Origin: Phycisphaerales bacterium | GTDB lineage: Bacteria; Planctomycetota; Phycisphaerae; Phycisphaerales; UBA1924 | Reading direction: 5' to 3' | Length of the DNA: 64,000 bases | Assembly (NCBI GenBank): GCA_020853815.1 | Contig: JADYYE010000046.1 | Coordinates: forward strand, 1 to 64,000 | Shown here: positions 52,477-61,715 of the stretch, one piece after another | How the letters are laid out: every line of letters starts with the position of its first letter | Numbering within the stretch: the stretch's first letter is position 1 | Notes under the pieces: generated by a model | The model's input: only the letters and a program-made list of their open reading frames with translations | What the model was told of the DNA's origin: nothing | The model's database searches: none | Position numbers and translations under genes: made by a program

Positions 52477-52867
52477 CGGAACAACCCCATCTCGGCTACA
52501 GGCGATTCCCCTAGGTCATACGTCGGCGATCCGAGAACCTGACTTCAGGCCAGTCGGAACATGCGCAACCGCCGCGCCCGAAGCGCCCGAACGGTCCTCC
52601 TTACTTCACCCAAACAGATCGGCGTTTCAGGGAAACACCGGGCTTTGCTCCGTGCCCTTGGTACGCGCCAGATGTTGCCCCATGACGCCCGTGACCTATA
52701 CTCGGGAGCATTTCGCTGATCGGGCGGACTGCCTGGAATCGCTGCTTGTCGCGGCGCCTCCGTGTTTTTGCTCCGCGGCCTTTGCCGCACTTGAAGCGCC
52801 CTTGCGCGATCGTTCCCTACCGGAAGTTCCGATCCGGTCGCCGGTGTCGCTGCCAGAGGATTGAGCC
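52477..52867. other. 391-bp intergenic region between secretion operon and rpsB
   Basis: Both flanking genes start here (pilZ leftward, rpsB rightward). Apart from the rpsB promoter at 52675-52702 I see a small CCTGA/TCAGG inverted repeat near 52540 and nothing else. Bases 52703-52867 form a leader of about 160 bases for rpsB. Ribosomal protein S2 regulates its own synthesis in some bacteria through the leader; I cannot identify such a structure here. Confidence 0.6.
52675..52702 (+). promoter_or_regulatory. sigma-70-type promoter of rpsB-tsf
   Basis: TTGCCC (52675-52680), 16-base spacer and TATACT (52697-52702). The -10 matches the consensus in five of six bases. A start near 52709 gives a leader of about 160 bases before the rpsB ATG. 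Confidence 0.6.
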
Positions 52868-53704
52868 ATGTCGAACACGCTCGTTCAGGACTTGATTGAG
52901 GCCGGAATTCACTTCGGCCAGCGCTCCAGCGGCTGGAACCCGAAGATGCAACCGTTCATCTACGGCAAGCGGAACGGCATCCACATCATCGACATCAAGG
53001 AAACGGTCAAGGGCCTGCTCCTTGCCAAGCGCTTCATCGCCAAGATCGTGAGCGAGGGCAAGGACGTGTGCTTCATCGGCACCAAGCGCCAGGCCAAGAG
53101 CGTGCTCGAGACGCGCGTCGCGGACGTGAAGATGCACTGGGTCACGGAGCGTTGGCTGGGCGGCACGCTCACCAACTTCCGCACCATCCGCCTCCGCCTG
53201 AAGCGCATGGAAGAGCTCGAGGCGATCGAGAAGAACGACAACTTCGCCAGCTACTCCAAGAAGATGGAGAGCCAACTGCGCCGCGAGATGATGAAGATCA
53301 AGCGCAACCTCGAGGGCATCCGCCACATGGACAAGCTCCCGGGCGCGCTGGTCGTCGTCGATATTCAGCGAGAGGTGACCGCCATCCGCGAGGCCCGCAA
53401 GCTCGGCATCCCGACGATCTGCCTGGTCGACACCGACGGCGACCCCGACATGGTCGACATCGCGATCCCCGGCAACGACGACTCGATGCGTTCCATCGAC
53501 GTCGTGATCCGCGAGCTCTGCCTCGCGGCGGCCGAGGGCAAGCAGCAGCGCCAGGGCGGGGGCGAGATCGACACCGAGGCCGGCCAGGGCGGCGATTCGG
53601 GCGGCCCGCGCCGCAGCCGTCGCGCCCAGTTCCGGCGCGATGACCAGGACGCCGCCAAGGACGCGCCGCGCGGAAACGACGCGCCGGCCCCCAGCAACGC
53701 CTGA
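52868..53704 (+). CDS. rpsB: 30S ribosomal protein S2
   Basis: A protein of 278 residues. The conserved S2 core is complete: IEAGIHFGQRSSGWNPKM, GIHIIDIKETVKGL, FIGTKRQAKSVLE, WLGGTLTNFRTI, PGALVVVDIQREVTAIREA and IPTICLVDTDGDPD with IAIPGNDDSMRS. After about residue 225 there is an unstructured Gln/Gly/Asp-rich extension (QQRQGGGEIDTEAGQGG and onward), longer than in E. coli S2. GAGG lies eight bases before the ATG. It precedes tsf by 115 bases, the standard bacterial order. Confidence 0.97.
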   Translation: MSNTLVQDLIEAGIHFGQRSSGWNPKMQPFIYGKRNGIHIIDIKETVKGLLLAKRFIAKIVSEGKDVCFIGTKRQAKSVLETRVADVKMHWVTERWLGGTLTNFRTIRLRLKRMEELEAIEKNDNFASYSKKMESQLRREMMKIKRNLEGIRHMDKLPGALVVVDIQREVTAIREARKLGIPTICLVDTDGDPDMVDIAIPGNDDSMRSIDVVIRELCLAAAEGKQQRQGGGEIDTEAGQGGDSGGPRRSRRAQFRRDDQDAAKDAPRGNDAPAPSNA

Positions 53705-53819
53705 TCCTGTCCGGTGCCGCGAGTGATTGAGGTATGAACCAGCGCGGCGTGTCGGCACGGCCGGCATCGTCCGCATTTCGTCCCAGCATGGCGGGCCCAC
53801 CGCCCGCGTGGAGTAAGCA

Positions 53820-54635
53820 ATGGCCGAGATCAATTCCAAGGACGTGATGAAGCTCCGCAATCAGACGGGGCTCCCGATGATGGCGTGCAAAGCGGCGCTG
53901 GAGAAATCCGCCGGCGACTTCGAGAAGGCCGAGGAGCTCCTGCGCAAGGAGCTGAAGGGCAAGATGGACACGCGGACGGACCGGGCCGCGGGCGAGGGTC
54001 GTGTAGCGATCGCGCTCAGCGCCGATCGTTCCGCGGCGGCGCTGGTCGAGGTCCGGGCAGAGACGGACTTCACCGCCAAGAGCGAGAAGTTCGACGCGAT
54101 GATGAAGAAGGTCGTGGGCGAGGTGCTGGCGGGCAATGCCGGCGTGGCCACCGCGACGCCCTCGATCACCGGCGCGGTCGACGAGGTCCGCATCTCGACG
54201 GGCGAGAACTGCTCGTTCGCTCGCGGCGAGAAGCTCGTCGGCGCGCCGGGCGCGTTCGCGTTCTATGTCCATCACGACGGCAAGACCGCGTCGCTGGTGC
54301 AGGCCAAGGCCTCGCAGGATGAGGTGGTGCTGAAGGACGTGTGCATGCACGTCGTCGCGGCCGTCCCTCGCCCGCAGGGCCTTTCCGCGGCGGAAGTGCC
54401 GGCGGCGATCGTCGAGAAGGAGCGGAAGTTCCGCATCGAGCAGGCCATGGAGTCGGGCAAGCCCAAAGAGATCGCGGAGAAGATGGTCGAGGGCGGCATG
54501 CGGAAGTTCTTCGAGGAGATCGCGCTCCTGGAGCAGCCCTTCGTGAAGGACCCGTCGAAGAAGATCAAGGACATCGTGGGCGGCGCGGACAAGCTGGTCG
54601 CGTTCCGCCGCTGGGCCGTGGGCGAGGGCGCCTAA
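53820..54635 (+). CDS. tsf: elongation factor Ts
   Basis: A protein of 271 residues. The N-terminal UBA-like domain (DVMKLRNQTGLPMMACKAAL) is followed by the core with ETDFTAKSEKF at 81-91, the region that opens the EF-Tu nucleotide site, and the C-terminal FVKDPSKKIKDIV segment. EF-Ts recycles EF-Tu-GDP. It shares a transcript with rpsB, ending at the terminator at 54661. Confidence 0.97.
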   Translation: MAEINSKDVMKLRNQTGLPMMACKAALEKSAGDFEKAEELLRKELKGKMDTRTDRAAGEGRVAIALSADRSAAALVEVRAETDFTAKSEKFDAMMKKVVGEVLAGNAGVATATPSITGAVDEVRISTGENCSFARGEKLVGAPGAFAFYVHHDGKTASLVQAKASQDEVVLKDVCMHVVAAVPRPQGLSAAEVPAAIVEKERKFRIEQAMESGKPKEIAEKMVEGGMRKFFEEIALLEQPFVKDPSKKIKDIVGGADKLVAFRRWAVGEGA

Positions 54636-54660
54636 GCCGATACGCATACACAATTGATCG

Positions 54661-54687
54661 AAAGGCCCGGGAATCCCGGGCCTTTTT
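54661..54687 (+). terminator. intrinsic terminator of rpsB-tsf
   Basis: AAAGGCCCGGG (54661-54671) and CCCGGGCCTTT (54675-54685) form an 11-bp perfect stem with a 3-base loop, followed by further T (five T in all). It lies 25 bases after the tsf stop. On the minus strand the same hairpin has AAA/TTT ends and may also stop transcripts from the right. Confidence 0.92.
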
Positions 54688-54736
54688 CATTGGCGTGAAG
54701 CGGTGACGAACGATCGCGCGGCCGACCGATACGAGA

Positions 54737-56620
54737 TCAGTCGTTCCACGCTCGCCCGGTCCACGATTCAAAGATCCGCTTCTGCTCGGGCGATGGGTTC
54801 TCAACCCGGCGCACGCGCCACGAACCGCCTTTGGCCTCGTCGAGCGTGATCGCAAGGCGGCGCAGCACGTTCATGCGGAAGAACGTAAGTTCGACCGTCG
54901 CCCCCGCGCCAAGCTCATTCATGCGGGTCGCGATTTCGCCGCCACGCACGCGTCGATCGTTGAGTGCGACGATGATGTCGCCAACAAGCAGCCCGGCCTT
55001 AGCCGCGGCGCTGCCCGTCTCGATCGACGAGACGCGGGCACCGCCGTCGGCATCCTCGAAAGCTGCCCCGATGGTGCGACGTGCGGGCGCCTCTGAGAGT
55101 GAGACCTCGAGCCCCGCGGCCCGGAGCGCCGACTCGTAATCAACCGGATCGGTTCGCGCGACGTGTCGATCGAAGAACCACGAGAGGTCGACGCCCGCGG
55201 CCCGGTTCGCGGCCTCGCGGAAATCGCGAGAGGTGAACGCGGGCCCGGAGAGAGGGAACTTTTCGAAGAGCTCACGCATCACGTCGTCGAGGCTGCGCTC
55301 GCCCGATGACGCGTTGCGGATGAGCATGTCCAGGACGAGGCTGAGCTGCGCCCCCTTGTCGTAGAAGGAGACGGTGGTGTTGGCGTGGTCGGGGCTGGGC
55401 CGGTTGAACTTGATCCACGCGTCGAAGCTCGATTCCTCGGCGCTCTGCACGCTCGAGCCGATCCGCTTGCGATCACCGTCGACCAAGCCGCCGATATCTC
55501 CGAGGAAGTGGTCGAGCGTGATCAGGCCGGCCCGGACGAGCGCGACATTCTCGTAGTAGGTCGTCGCGCCCTCGGCGACCCAAAGGAGATCGGTGTAATT
55601 CTCACGCTGGTAGTCGTAGGGCTTGATGCCCGCGGGACGCAGCTGCTTGACGTTCCAGGTGTGGAACATCTCGTGGGAGATGAGCGTGAGGAAGCTGCGG
55701 TAGCGGGACTCCTCCTCGAACGCCGCCGGAGAGCAGCCGACGATGGTGGAGTTGAGATGCTCGGTGCCGCCGCCGCCCCCTTGGTAGCAATGGACGAGAA
55801 ACACATAGCGCGCGTAGGGAAGCGAGCCGAAGATGTCGCGCTGGGCGCGAATGATCTTGGTGAAATCCTCGGCGAGTTTCTTCTCGCAAAAGAGCTTGCC
55901 GCGCCGAGACGGCTGGACACCCGGGGCGACGCCCCCCCACCACACGGCGATCTGGTGCGGCGTGCCGTCTACATCGAAGTCGAAGAGGTCGTGAAAGCCG
56001 GCCTCGATCGGCGAATCGACCAGGATGTCATAATCCGGCGCGACGAGCGCCGACGCATCACCCGGGTCGGGCTCGAGCCCGGTCGCGATCCTCCAGCCCT
56101 CGGGCATGATCAGACGAACAAGCAACGGCTCCTGCCGCATCGACGGCGCGTACATGAACACCGAGGCGGGGGAAAGGTAGGCGTGAGATTCGTCGGCGTG
56201 GCGCGTGCGGTCGCCGATCGAGTTGGCGTAGACGCGATAGTCGATGATGATCTCGTCGTCGCCTGGCACGACGCTCACCATCCATGTGGCTTTCTCGACC
56301 TTGCGGATGTCGCGCGGCCTTCCGTCGCCCGAACGGGCCGAGACACCGCTGACGGTGCTGGCCATGTCAAGGACCTGGTAGCGGCCGGGTCTCCAGACGG
56401 GAAGGCAAAGTTCCAGTTCGCCGGGCGGCACGGCGCGCACGATCATGCTGACGCTGATGGTCTGGGCTTTGGCTTCGGTGAGGCCGACGACATACTCGAC
56501 GCGCCGCGGCGGATCGCGATGTTGACGCGCGGCCGGAGACTCCGGCAGAGGGCCGTCAAGCGAGGCGCAGCTGGCGAGCATGGCGAATGCGACGACGGCG
56601 AAGACTGACGTGCCGAGCAT
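54737..56620 (-). CDS. M61-family (glycyl aminopeptidase-like) lipoprotein peptidase with PDZ domain
   Basis: A protein of 627 residues. A signal peptide ends in a lipobox (AMLASCAS, Cys 18). A beta-rich N-terminal domain (40-230) is followed by the gluzincin domain: GGTEH at 284-288, HEMFH at 316-320 with the third ligand Glu in WVAEGATTYYE (Glu 350). A PDZ domain occupies about 520-590 (ARVSSIETGSAAAKAGLLVGDIIVALNDRRV). This is the M61 layout; the founding enzyme removes N-terminal Gly or Ala from peptides. It probably acts outside the cytoplasm. It is convergent with tsf. Confidence 0.92.
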   Translation of the reverse strand: MLGTSVFAVVAFAMLASCASLDGPLPESPAARQHRDPPRRVEYVVGLTEAKAQTISVSMIVRAVPPGELELCLPVWRPGRYQVLDMASTVSGVSARSGDGRPRDIRKVEKATWMVSVVPGDDEIIIDYRVYANSIGDRTRHADESHAYLSPASVFMYAPSMRQEPLLVRLIMPEGWRIATGLEPDPGDASALVAPDYDILVDSPIEAGFHDLFDFDVDGTPHQIAVWWGGVAPGVQPSRRGKLFCEKKLAEDFTKIIRAQRDIFGSLPYARYVFLVHCYQGGGGGTEHLNSTIVGCSPAAFEEESRYRSFLTLISHEMFHTWNVKQLRPAGIKPYDYQRENYTDLLWVAEGATTYYENVALVRAGLITLDHFLGDIGGLVDGDRKRIGSSVQSAEESSFDAWIKFNRPSPDHANTTVSFYDKGAQLSLVLDMLIRNASSGERSLDDVMRELFEKFPLSGPAFTSRDFREAANRAAGVDLSWFFDRHVARTDPVDYESALRAAGLEVSLSEAPARRTIGAAFEDADGGARVSSIETGSAAAKAGLLVGDIIVALNDRRVRGGEIATRMNELGAGATVELTFFRMNVLRRLAITLDEAKGGSWRVRRVENPSPEQKRIFESWTGRAWND

Positions 56621-56742
56621 GAAGCCCCCTGAGTGTGGAGGCAGAGCTTACAGGAACCGCGGCGTGGTAGCGAGCGGGGAGCAGTTGACCGAATCACGGA
56701 GGATCAGCTGGCACTTTCCGCCATCCACCCTTTCTCGAGCGT

Positions 56743-58101
56743 TCACTCCACATACGCCTCAACCTGACGAAGGAGTGCATGCGATCGGCCGGAGAGGTGC
56801 TGCCACGCCATCGCAAGCGCCGCGGTGCAAGACCACGAGCGCACGCTCGCACGATCTCCGCCCATGGAGAACCGGCGCGTATCGCTGCCTCGCGCGTGCG
56901 CGAGCGAGACCCAGACCGTGCCGACCGGTTTGGCGGGAGTGCCGCCATCGGGGCCCGCGACGCCCGTGATCGCGATCGCGATCGACGCGCCGGATCGCTC
57001 GCGCCCGCCGCGGGCCATCGCCAGCGCGACCTCGCAACTCACCGCGCCCGGGCCGCCGGACGCGAAGAGCTCGCTCGGCACGCCGACCAAGGCTTGCTTC
57101 ATCTCGTTGCTGTAGGTGATCCATCCGCCGAGCACGCACGCCGAAGAACCAGGGATCGCCGTGAGTTCTTCGCCGAGCATGCCGCCGGTGCAGCTTTCGA
57201 CGACCGCGATGGTCTGCCCGGTCTGCTTGAGCATGTTCAACACGACCGATGCGAGCGACTCGCCGCCCTCACCGAACACAAACTCACCCACGAGACTCAG
57301 CGCCTTGTCCGCGGCGTCATTGACCGCGGCCTTGGCTTGCACGCGCGGCGCTTCGCCCTCGTAACGGATACGGATGCTCACCACGCCGCCGCTGGCGGTC
57401 GTGCCAACCAGCGGCACGCACTCGCGATCCATCAGCGAACCGAGGCGCTGCGCGAGGTCAGACTCGCCGATGCCGACGGAATGAAGCACGCGCGTCTCGA
57501 TGACCTTGCCCGCGGGCGGCCGGAGCGACGGACGCACCGACGCGTCGAACATCGGCATCATCTCGCGAGGCGGACCCGGGAGGCAATACACGTCGCACTG
57601 GCGTGCGGACGAATCGATCGACGCGAAGAGTCCGGGCGCCGTGCCGTGCCTGTTTTCGAGCAGCAGCCCTCGCGAGGGGCGCTGCGCCTGCACCATGTTG
57701 ATCGACGCGGGCGACCGACCTCGGGCGGCGAACCATGCACGCACCTGCGCTTCTCCCGCTGCGTCGTGCACGAGTGAGTCGTGCGACGCGACCGCCAGCG
57801 CCCGGCGCGTCAGGTCGTCGGCGGTCGGCCCCAAGCCGCCGGAGCTGACGATCAGATCGCAACGCGCGGCAAGCCGGGCAAGGACCGCGACGTGGGCTTC
57901 CAAGTCATCAGGGACGGTGACATGCTCGACGATCGAGATTCCCAGGTCGACGAGCTGCTGCGAGAGCCATCGCGAGTTGGTGTCGAGTTTCTGGCCGAGC
58001 GTGAGCTCATCGCCGATCGAGAGGATGGCGGCCAGCCTGTGCTCGTGCGTGGCGTGCGTGGCGTGCGTGGCGTGCGGGGCGTGCGGGGCGTGCGTGGTCA
58101 T
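56743..58101 (-). CDS. cinA: CinA-family protein with His-rich N-terminal repeat
   Basis: A protein of 452 residues. The N-terminal domain (about 20-190) has the MoCF-like signature AAILSIGDELTLGQKLDTNSRWLSQQL and SSGGLGPTADDLT. The C-terminal domain (about 285-435) is the nicotinamide-nucleotide amidase part: VVESCTGGMLGEEL, GGWITYSNEMKQALVGV, ITGVAGPDGGTPAKPVGTVW. CinA recycles NMN and related pyridine compounds. Residues 3-19 are an unusual His/Ala-rich stretch (THAPHAPHATHATHATHEH) encoded by a 9-bp tandem repeat just after the start codon. If that part is not translated, the start could be further in, but no ATG follows it before the domain. Confidence 0.9.
   Translation of the reverse strand: MTTHAPHAPHATHATHATHEHRLAAILSIGDELTLGQKLDTNSRWLSQQLVDLGISIVEHVTVPDDLEAHVAVLARLAARCDLIVSSGGLGPTADDLTRRALAVASHDSLVHDAAGEAQVRAWFAARGRSPASINMVQAQRPSRGLLLENRHGTAPGLFASIDSSARQCDVYCLPGPPREMMPMFDASVRPSLRPPAGKVIETRVLHSVGIGESDLAQRLGSLMDRECVPLVGTTASGGVVSIRIRYEGEAPRVQAKAAVNDAADKALSLVGEFVFGEGGESLASVVLNMLKQTGQTIAVVESCTGGMLGEELTAIPGSSACVLGGWITYSNEMKQALVGVPSELFASGGPGAVSCEVALAMARGGRERSGASIAIAITGVAGPDGGTPAKPVGTVWVSLAHARGSDTRRFSMGGDRASVRSWSCTAALAMAWQHLSGRSHALLRQVEAYVE
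58044..58097. repeat. 6 tandem copies of a 9-bp unit at the cinA 5' end
   Basis: Plus-strand CGTGCGTGG x3, CGTGCGGGG x2, CGTGCGTGG x1. Because the unit is nine bases the frame is kept, and each copy encodes His-Ala-Thr or His-Ala-Pro in CinA. Such arrays can change length by slipping. Confidence 0.93.
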
Positions 58102-58147
58102 CGAACAACGCTAGGCGTTCTCAGCAGATTCCGCAGTCATCACGCGA

Positions 58148-59710
58148 TCACGCGAAAGGCGTGCGGAACCCCGTCGGCTCGCCCACGCGGTGGATCGCGA
58201 TGCGGTTGGTCGCCTTGGCTTGCCCGAGCGGGTGGCCCGCGACGAGCACCAGCGGCTCGCCGCGCTTCGCGAGTCCGCGACGCAACATGAGCTCGTCCAC
58301 GGCCTCGTTCCATTCGGAGAGGTGCCCCGATGCCGGCGGCTGGGCGCACACCGGTATCACGCCGCCGAGGATAGCCATGCGCCGCGACATGACGGGGTTG
58401 GAGGAATAGGCGACGATGGGTATGTTCAGGTCGTTCTGGCTGATGAATCGTGCCGTGCCGCCGTGCTCCGACCAGCACACGATCGCGGGCGAGCCGAGAT
58501 CACGCGCGACCTGGGCCGCGCCGTGCGCGAGCGCGGCGGTGTCGCGGTGCGCGTGGCTGACCTGCGTCGGCACGCCCGCGCTCCGCCCTTGCTTCACGCT
58601 GCTCGACTCCGCGACGCGCACGATGCGGCTCATGGTCTCCACGACCAGCGCCGGATGCTTGCCCGTCGCGGTTTCGGCCGAGAGCATGACGGCGTCGGCT
58701 CCGTCGAAGATTGCATTGGCGACGTCGCTGGCCTCGGCGCGGGTCGGGCTGGCGTTCTCGATCATCGTCTCGAGCATCTGGGTCGCGACGATGCAGGGCT
58801 TGCCGTGGGCGGCGCAGCACGCGACGATCTCTTTCTGCGCCACGGGCACCCGCGCGATTTCCATCTCCACGCCGAGATCCCCGCGCGCCACCATGATCGC
58901 GTCCGCCGCCGCGACGATGGACGAGATGTTTGCCACGGCCTGGGGCTTTTCAATCTTGGCGACAACGGGCATCCACCGCGCAAGATGGCGCGCGTCGTTC
59001 TCCGGGTAGCAGGCGCCCAGTTCATCGAGCTTTCGCTTGAGTTCGAGCACTTCCTCGGCGTTGCGCACGAAAGACAACGCCAGGAAATCAAGAGCGTTCT
59101 CGACCGCCCACGCGACGCACTCCCAGTCGCGATCGGTAATCGCCGGCGCGGAGATCACGCTCTGTGGCAGGTTGATCCCCTTGCCGCTGGTCACGAGCCC
59201 GCCGACCGTCACGCGGCATCGCAATTCACCAGCGGCGCTGTCGCTGGAGACGGCGAGCATGCGGATGGCGCCGTCGTTGATGAGCACCTTGTGCCCCGAG
59301 TGGACCTCGCGGACGAGCGGCTCGTACGTCGTGGGCAAGTACGCGACCGGCTGGGATGCGTTGGCGGGATCGACATAGGCCAGCGGGAGCCCGAGCTTGA
59401 AGCACACGTCCTGACCCGCGCTCAGCATGATGCCTCCCTCGGGCACCTTGCCGACGCGGATCTTCGGGCCTTGCAGATCGCCGAGGGCCGCGATCGGACG
59501 ATCGAGCTGCGACGCGACCTCGCGCACCACATCGAGACGCTTCTTGTGCCCCGCGAAGTCGCCGTGCGAAAAGTTGAAGCGGAAGATCGAGACGCCGGCC
59601 TCGATCAGCTTGCGCACCATCTCGGGCGAGTCGCTCGCCGGGCCGATCGTCGCCACGATCTTGGCGAGCATGGGCGAGGGATCCTCGGCACGCTCAAAAC
59701 TCTGGGGCAT
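58148..59710 (-). CDS. pyk: pyruvate kinase
   Basis: A protein of 520 residues. Motifs in order: KIVATIGPASDS, IFRFNFSHGDFAGH, LGDLQGPKIRVG, FVRNAEEV, VVAKIEKPQAV with the active-site Lys, MVARGDLGVE, and QMLETMIENASPTRAEASDVANAIFDGADAVMLSAETA. The C-terminal domain (about 380-500) is standard for type II enzymes. It makes pyruvate and ATP from phosphoenolpyruvate, the last step of glycolysis. The ATG at 59710 is chosen because GGAG lies seven bases upstream; an ATG 19 codons earlier is also in frame. Confidence 0.95.
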   Translation of the reverse strand: MPQSFERAEDPSPMLAKIVATIGPASDSPEMVRKLIEAGVSIFRFNFSHGDFAGHKKRLDVVREVASQLDRPIAALGDLQGPKIRVGKVPEGGIMLSAGQDVCFKLGLPLAYVDPANASQPVAYLPTTYEPLVREVHSGHKVLINDGAIRMLAVSSDSAAGELRCRVTVGGLVTSGKGINLPQSVISAPAITDRDWECVAWAVENALDFLALSFVRNAEEVLELKRKLDELGACYPENDARHLARWMPVVAKIEKPQAVANISSIVAAADAIMVARGDLGVEMEIARVPVAQKEIVACCAAHGKPCIVATQMLETMIENASPTRAEASDVANAIFDGADAVMLSAETATGKHPALVVETMSRIVRVAESSSVKQGRSAGVPTQVSHAHRDTAALAHGAAQVARDLGSPAIVCWSEHGGTARFISQNDLNIPIVAYSSNPVMSRRMAILGGVIPVCAQPPASGHLSEWNEAVDELMLRRGLAKRGEPLVLVAGHPLGQAKATNRIAIHRVGEPTGFRTPFA

Positions 59711-59774
59711 GATCGGCTCCGTGGCCTCGGTCGGGACAAAGGCGATGTGTGACTGGCGCGTCGGCATCTTTCAT

Positions 59775-61661
59775 TCATCGGCCCGACGGCGCCGGCGAGT
59801 GCCCCGGCCCCGGCGCGGTCTGTGATGCCTGCGACGCCGGGAGGGTTCGCGTCCGCGAAATCTCGACGATTTGGGCGTAGGTCTTGCGGAAATACCGGAC
59901 GTAGGAGACCTCCGCCGCCTGACGGGCCTTGGCGTCGCGCCAGTCGTCACGGATCGCCTTCATCGTCTCGGGGCTGAACCTGATCGTCTCGCCCTTGGAG
60001 GTTGTGTGCGGCGGGAACGAGAAGAACATCTCTTTCATGGTCGCAACGACTTCGCGCGGGAACGCCGCGTCCCTCTCGGCCGCGATGATGGCTCGCCATG
60101 CCTCGCGCTGCTCGTCGGCGGTATCAACGGCGCAAGCGCCAAGGATCGGCCCGATCGCGGAGCGCCAGCCCGCGGGCTTGTTGCTCGTCGCGACCGCGAA
60201 GGGCTCGACCTTGTCGATGAAGAACGATGCGTTCGACCTGTAGAAGTCCCGCCTGACGGGCATCCGTCGCAGCTCATATTGATCGGGGCCCATCGGCTCG
60301 CCCGCGTCGTTCTTGGGATTCGACCCGGACCGCGGGTCGCTCTTGGCGTGGAACTGCCAGAGCGCCTGGCCCTCATCCGTCAAGCAAAACTCGATGAATC
60401 GGCGTGCCAGTTCGGGATGCGGCGCGCCGCGCAGCACCGAGATCGGATCGGCGTCGATGTACACAACTCCCGGCGGGTCGACATAGCCAACACGGCTCTC
60501 GCTCGCGTCCTGCCCGGGGCGCAGGATCGATTGGGCCTGACCCCGTCCGTAGAAATCGATCGCAAGGCCGATCGCCGCCTCGCCCTGGCTCACGTCGATC
60601 GGCGGCTTGGAGGACGCCGCGGTGTAGTACCGCGTGTTGGCACACATGGAACGCAGCACGCGCCAGCCTTTTTCCCAGCCATAGGCGCTGAGGATCGCGT
60701 CCATGCTCGTGGTAATCGAACCCGAGAGGCGAGGGTCGGCCAGCGCGACAAGCCCAACAAACTCAGGGAGACCCATATCGTCAAAGCTTGTCGGATCACC
60801 CAGCTGGAGTTTCCCCAGCCAGTCGCGGTTGAACACCACGCCGAAGCTGGAGAACGCCACGCCGATCCAGTATTGATCGGGGTCATAGATCGTCTGGGCT
60901 CCGATGACGTTGTCGCCGATGAGTTGCTTGAGTTGCCCTGGGTCGAGACCGGCGGGCGCGGACATCGAGACCTGCACCTCGCGCTCGACGCGCGAGAGAT
61001 CGACCCTCGCGGAAACCGGAGCATCGGCCTTCATCGCCCGTACCACGCTCGTGCCCTGCTCGATCGCGGAGACGGGCACGCGAACCACAATCGTCGTGCC
61101 GTCAAGAGATACCGGCAGCGTGACTTCTCTCGATCCGGCGAGTTTGGCGGCGTCGGCGCCCTTGGGCAAGGGGCCGATCTGCACGTCGGTCACGCCGCGC
61201 TCTTTCCATGGCTTGATCCACACCGCGACATTGGCGCTGTCCTTGAGTCGCCCGTGGTCGAAGCTTCCGCCGCCGAAGACGATGTCCGCGTCCATCGAAC
61301 CGGGCTTGAAACGATCGCCGATTGACAGTTTCGGGTCGGCCAAGGCGGCGGGGTCCTGAGAACGAATCTCATCCAGGACACGAATAGCGTGCGCGGAATA
61401 GACAGACTGCAGAAACCGAATGATCTCGCTGGTGCCTCCGGGCGTGCGATAGTCGATCGAGACCCCGCTCCCGTGCTTCCGCCGGTGCCAGCGATCAAAA
61501 GCCGCGGCGAACTCGGCCCTGATCTGTGGCACATGCGGCGTGATGACCACCAGCGTCTGCTCGGCGGAGGCGCGCGCCCTCGCCGCCGACGGACGCATGA
61601 CGAGCGGCACGCCCAGAACCGCGACCAATCCGAGGATGACCAAGACGATGGAGCGATTCAT
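59775..61661 (-). CDS. periplasmic solute-binding protein (ABC type, Fe3+-like class)
   Basis: A protein of 628 residues with an N-terminal signal or anchor (IVLVILGLVAVLGVPLVM). The opening LVVITPHVPQIRAEFAAAFDRWHRR and later VAFSSFGVVFNRDWL, LADPRLSGSITTSMDAIL, GEAAIGLAIDFYG and HPELARRFIEFCLTDEGQALWQFH are typical of the extracellular solute-binding protein class related to ferric-iron and polyamine binders. It is about twice the usual length because of an insert (about residues 140-260, DGTTIVVRVPVSAIE and onward) and a long C-terminal extension. No permease or ATPase gene is adjacent, so the transporter must be elsewhere if there is one. Confidence 0.8.
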   Translation of the reverse strand: MNRSIVLVILGLVAVLGVPLVMRPSAARARASAEQTLVVITPHVPQIRAEFAAAFDRWHRRKHGSGVSIDYRTPGGTSEIIRFLQSVYSAHAIRVLDEIRSQDPAALADPKLSIGDRFKPGSMDADIVFGGGSFDHGRLKDSANVAVWIKPWKERGVTDVQIGPLPKGADAAKLAGSREVTLPVSLDGTTIVVRVPVSAIEQGTSVVRAMKADAPVSARVDLSRVEREVQVSMSAPAGLDPGQLKQLIGDNVIGAQTIYDPDQYWIGVAFSSFGVVFNRDWLGKLQLGDPTSFDDMGLPEFVGLVALADPRLSGSITTSMDAILSAYGWEKGWRVLRSMCANTRYYTAASSKPPIDVSQGEAAIGLAIDFYGRGQAQSILRPGQDASESRVGYVDPPGVVYIDADPISVLRGAPHPELARRFIEFCLTDEGQALWQFHAKSDPRSGSNPKNDAGEPMGPDQYELRRMPVRRDFYRSNASFFIDKVEPFAVATSNKPAGWRSAIGPILGACAVDTADEQREAWRAIIAAERDAAFPREVVATMKEMFFSFPPHTTSKGETIRFSPETMKAIRDDWRDAKARQAAEVSYVRYFRKTYAQIVEISRTRTLPASQASQTAPGPGHSPAPSGR

Positions 61662-61715
61662 GCAACCGCGAGTGTACGGGCACGACACGGCCTTTGGGTG
61701 TGCCTAGCGTGAGGC

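Noticed and set aside
53298-54653. Long minus-strand frame opposite rpsB-tsf
   Set aside because: A mirror of two highly conserved genes; the predicted product is Leu/Arg/His-rich nonsense.
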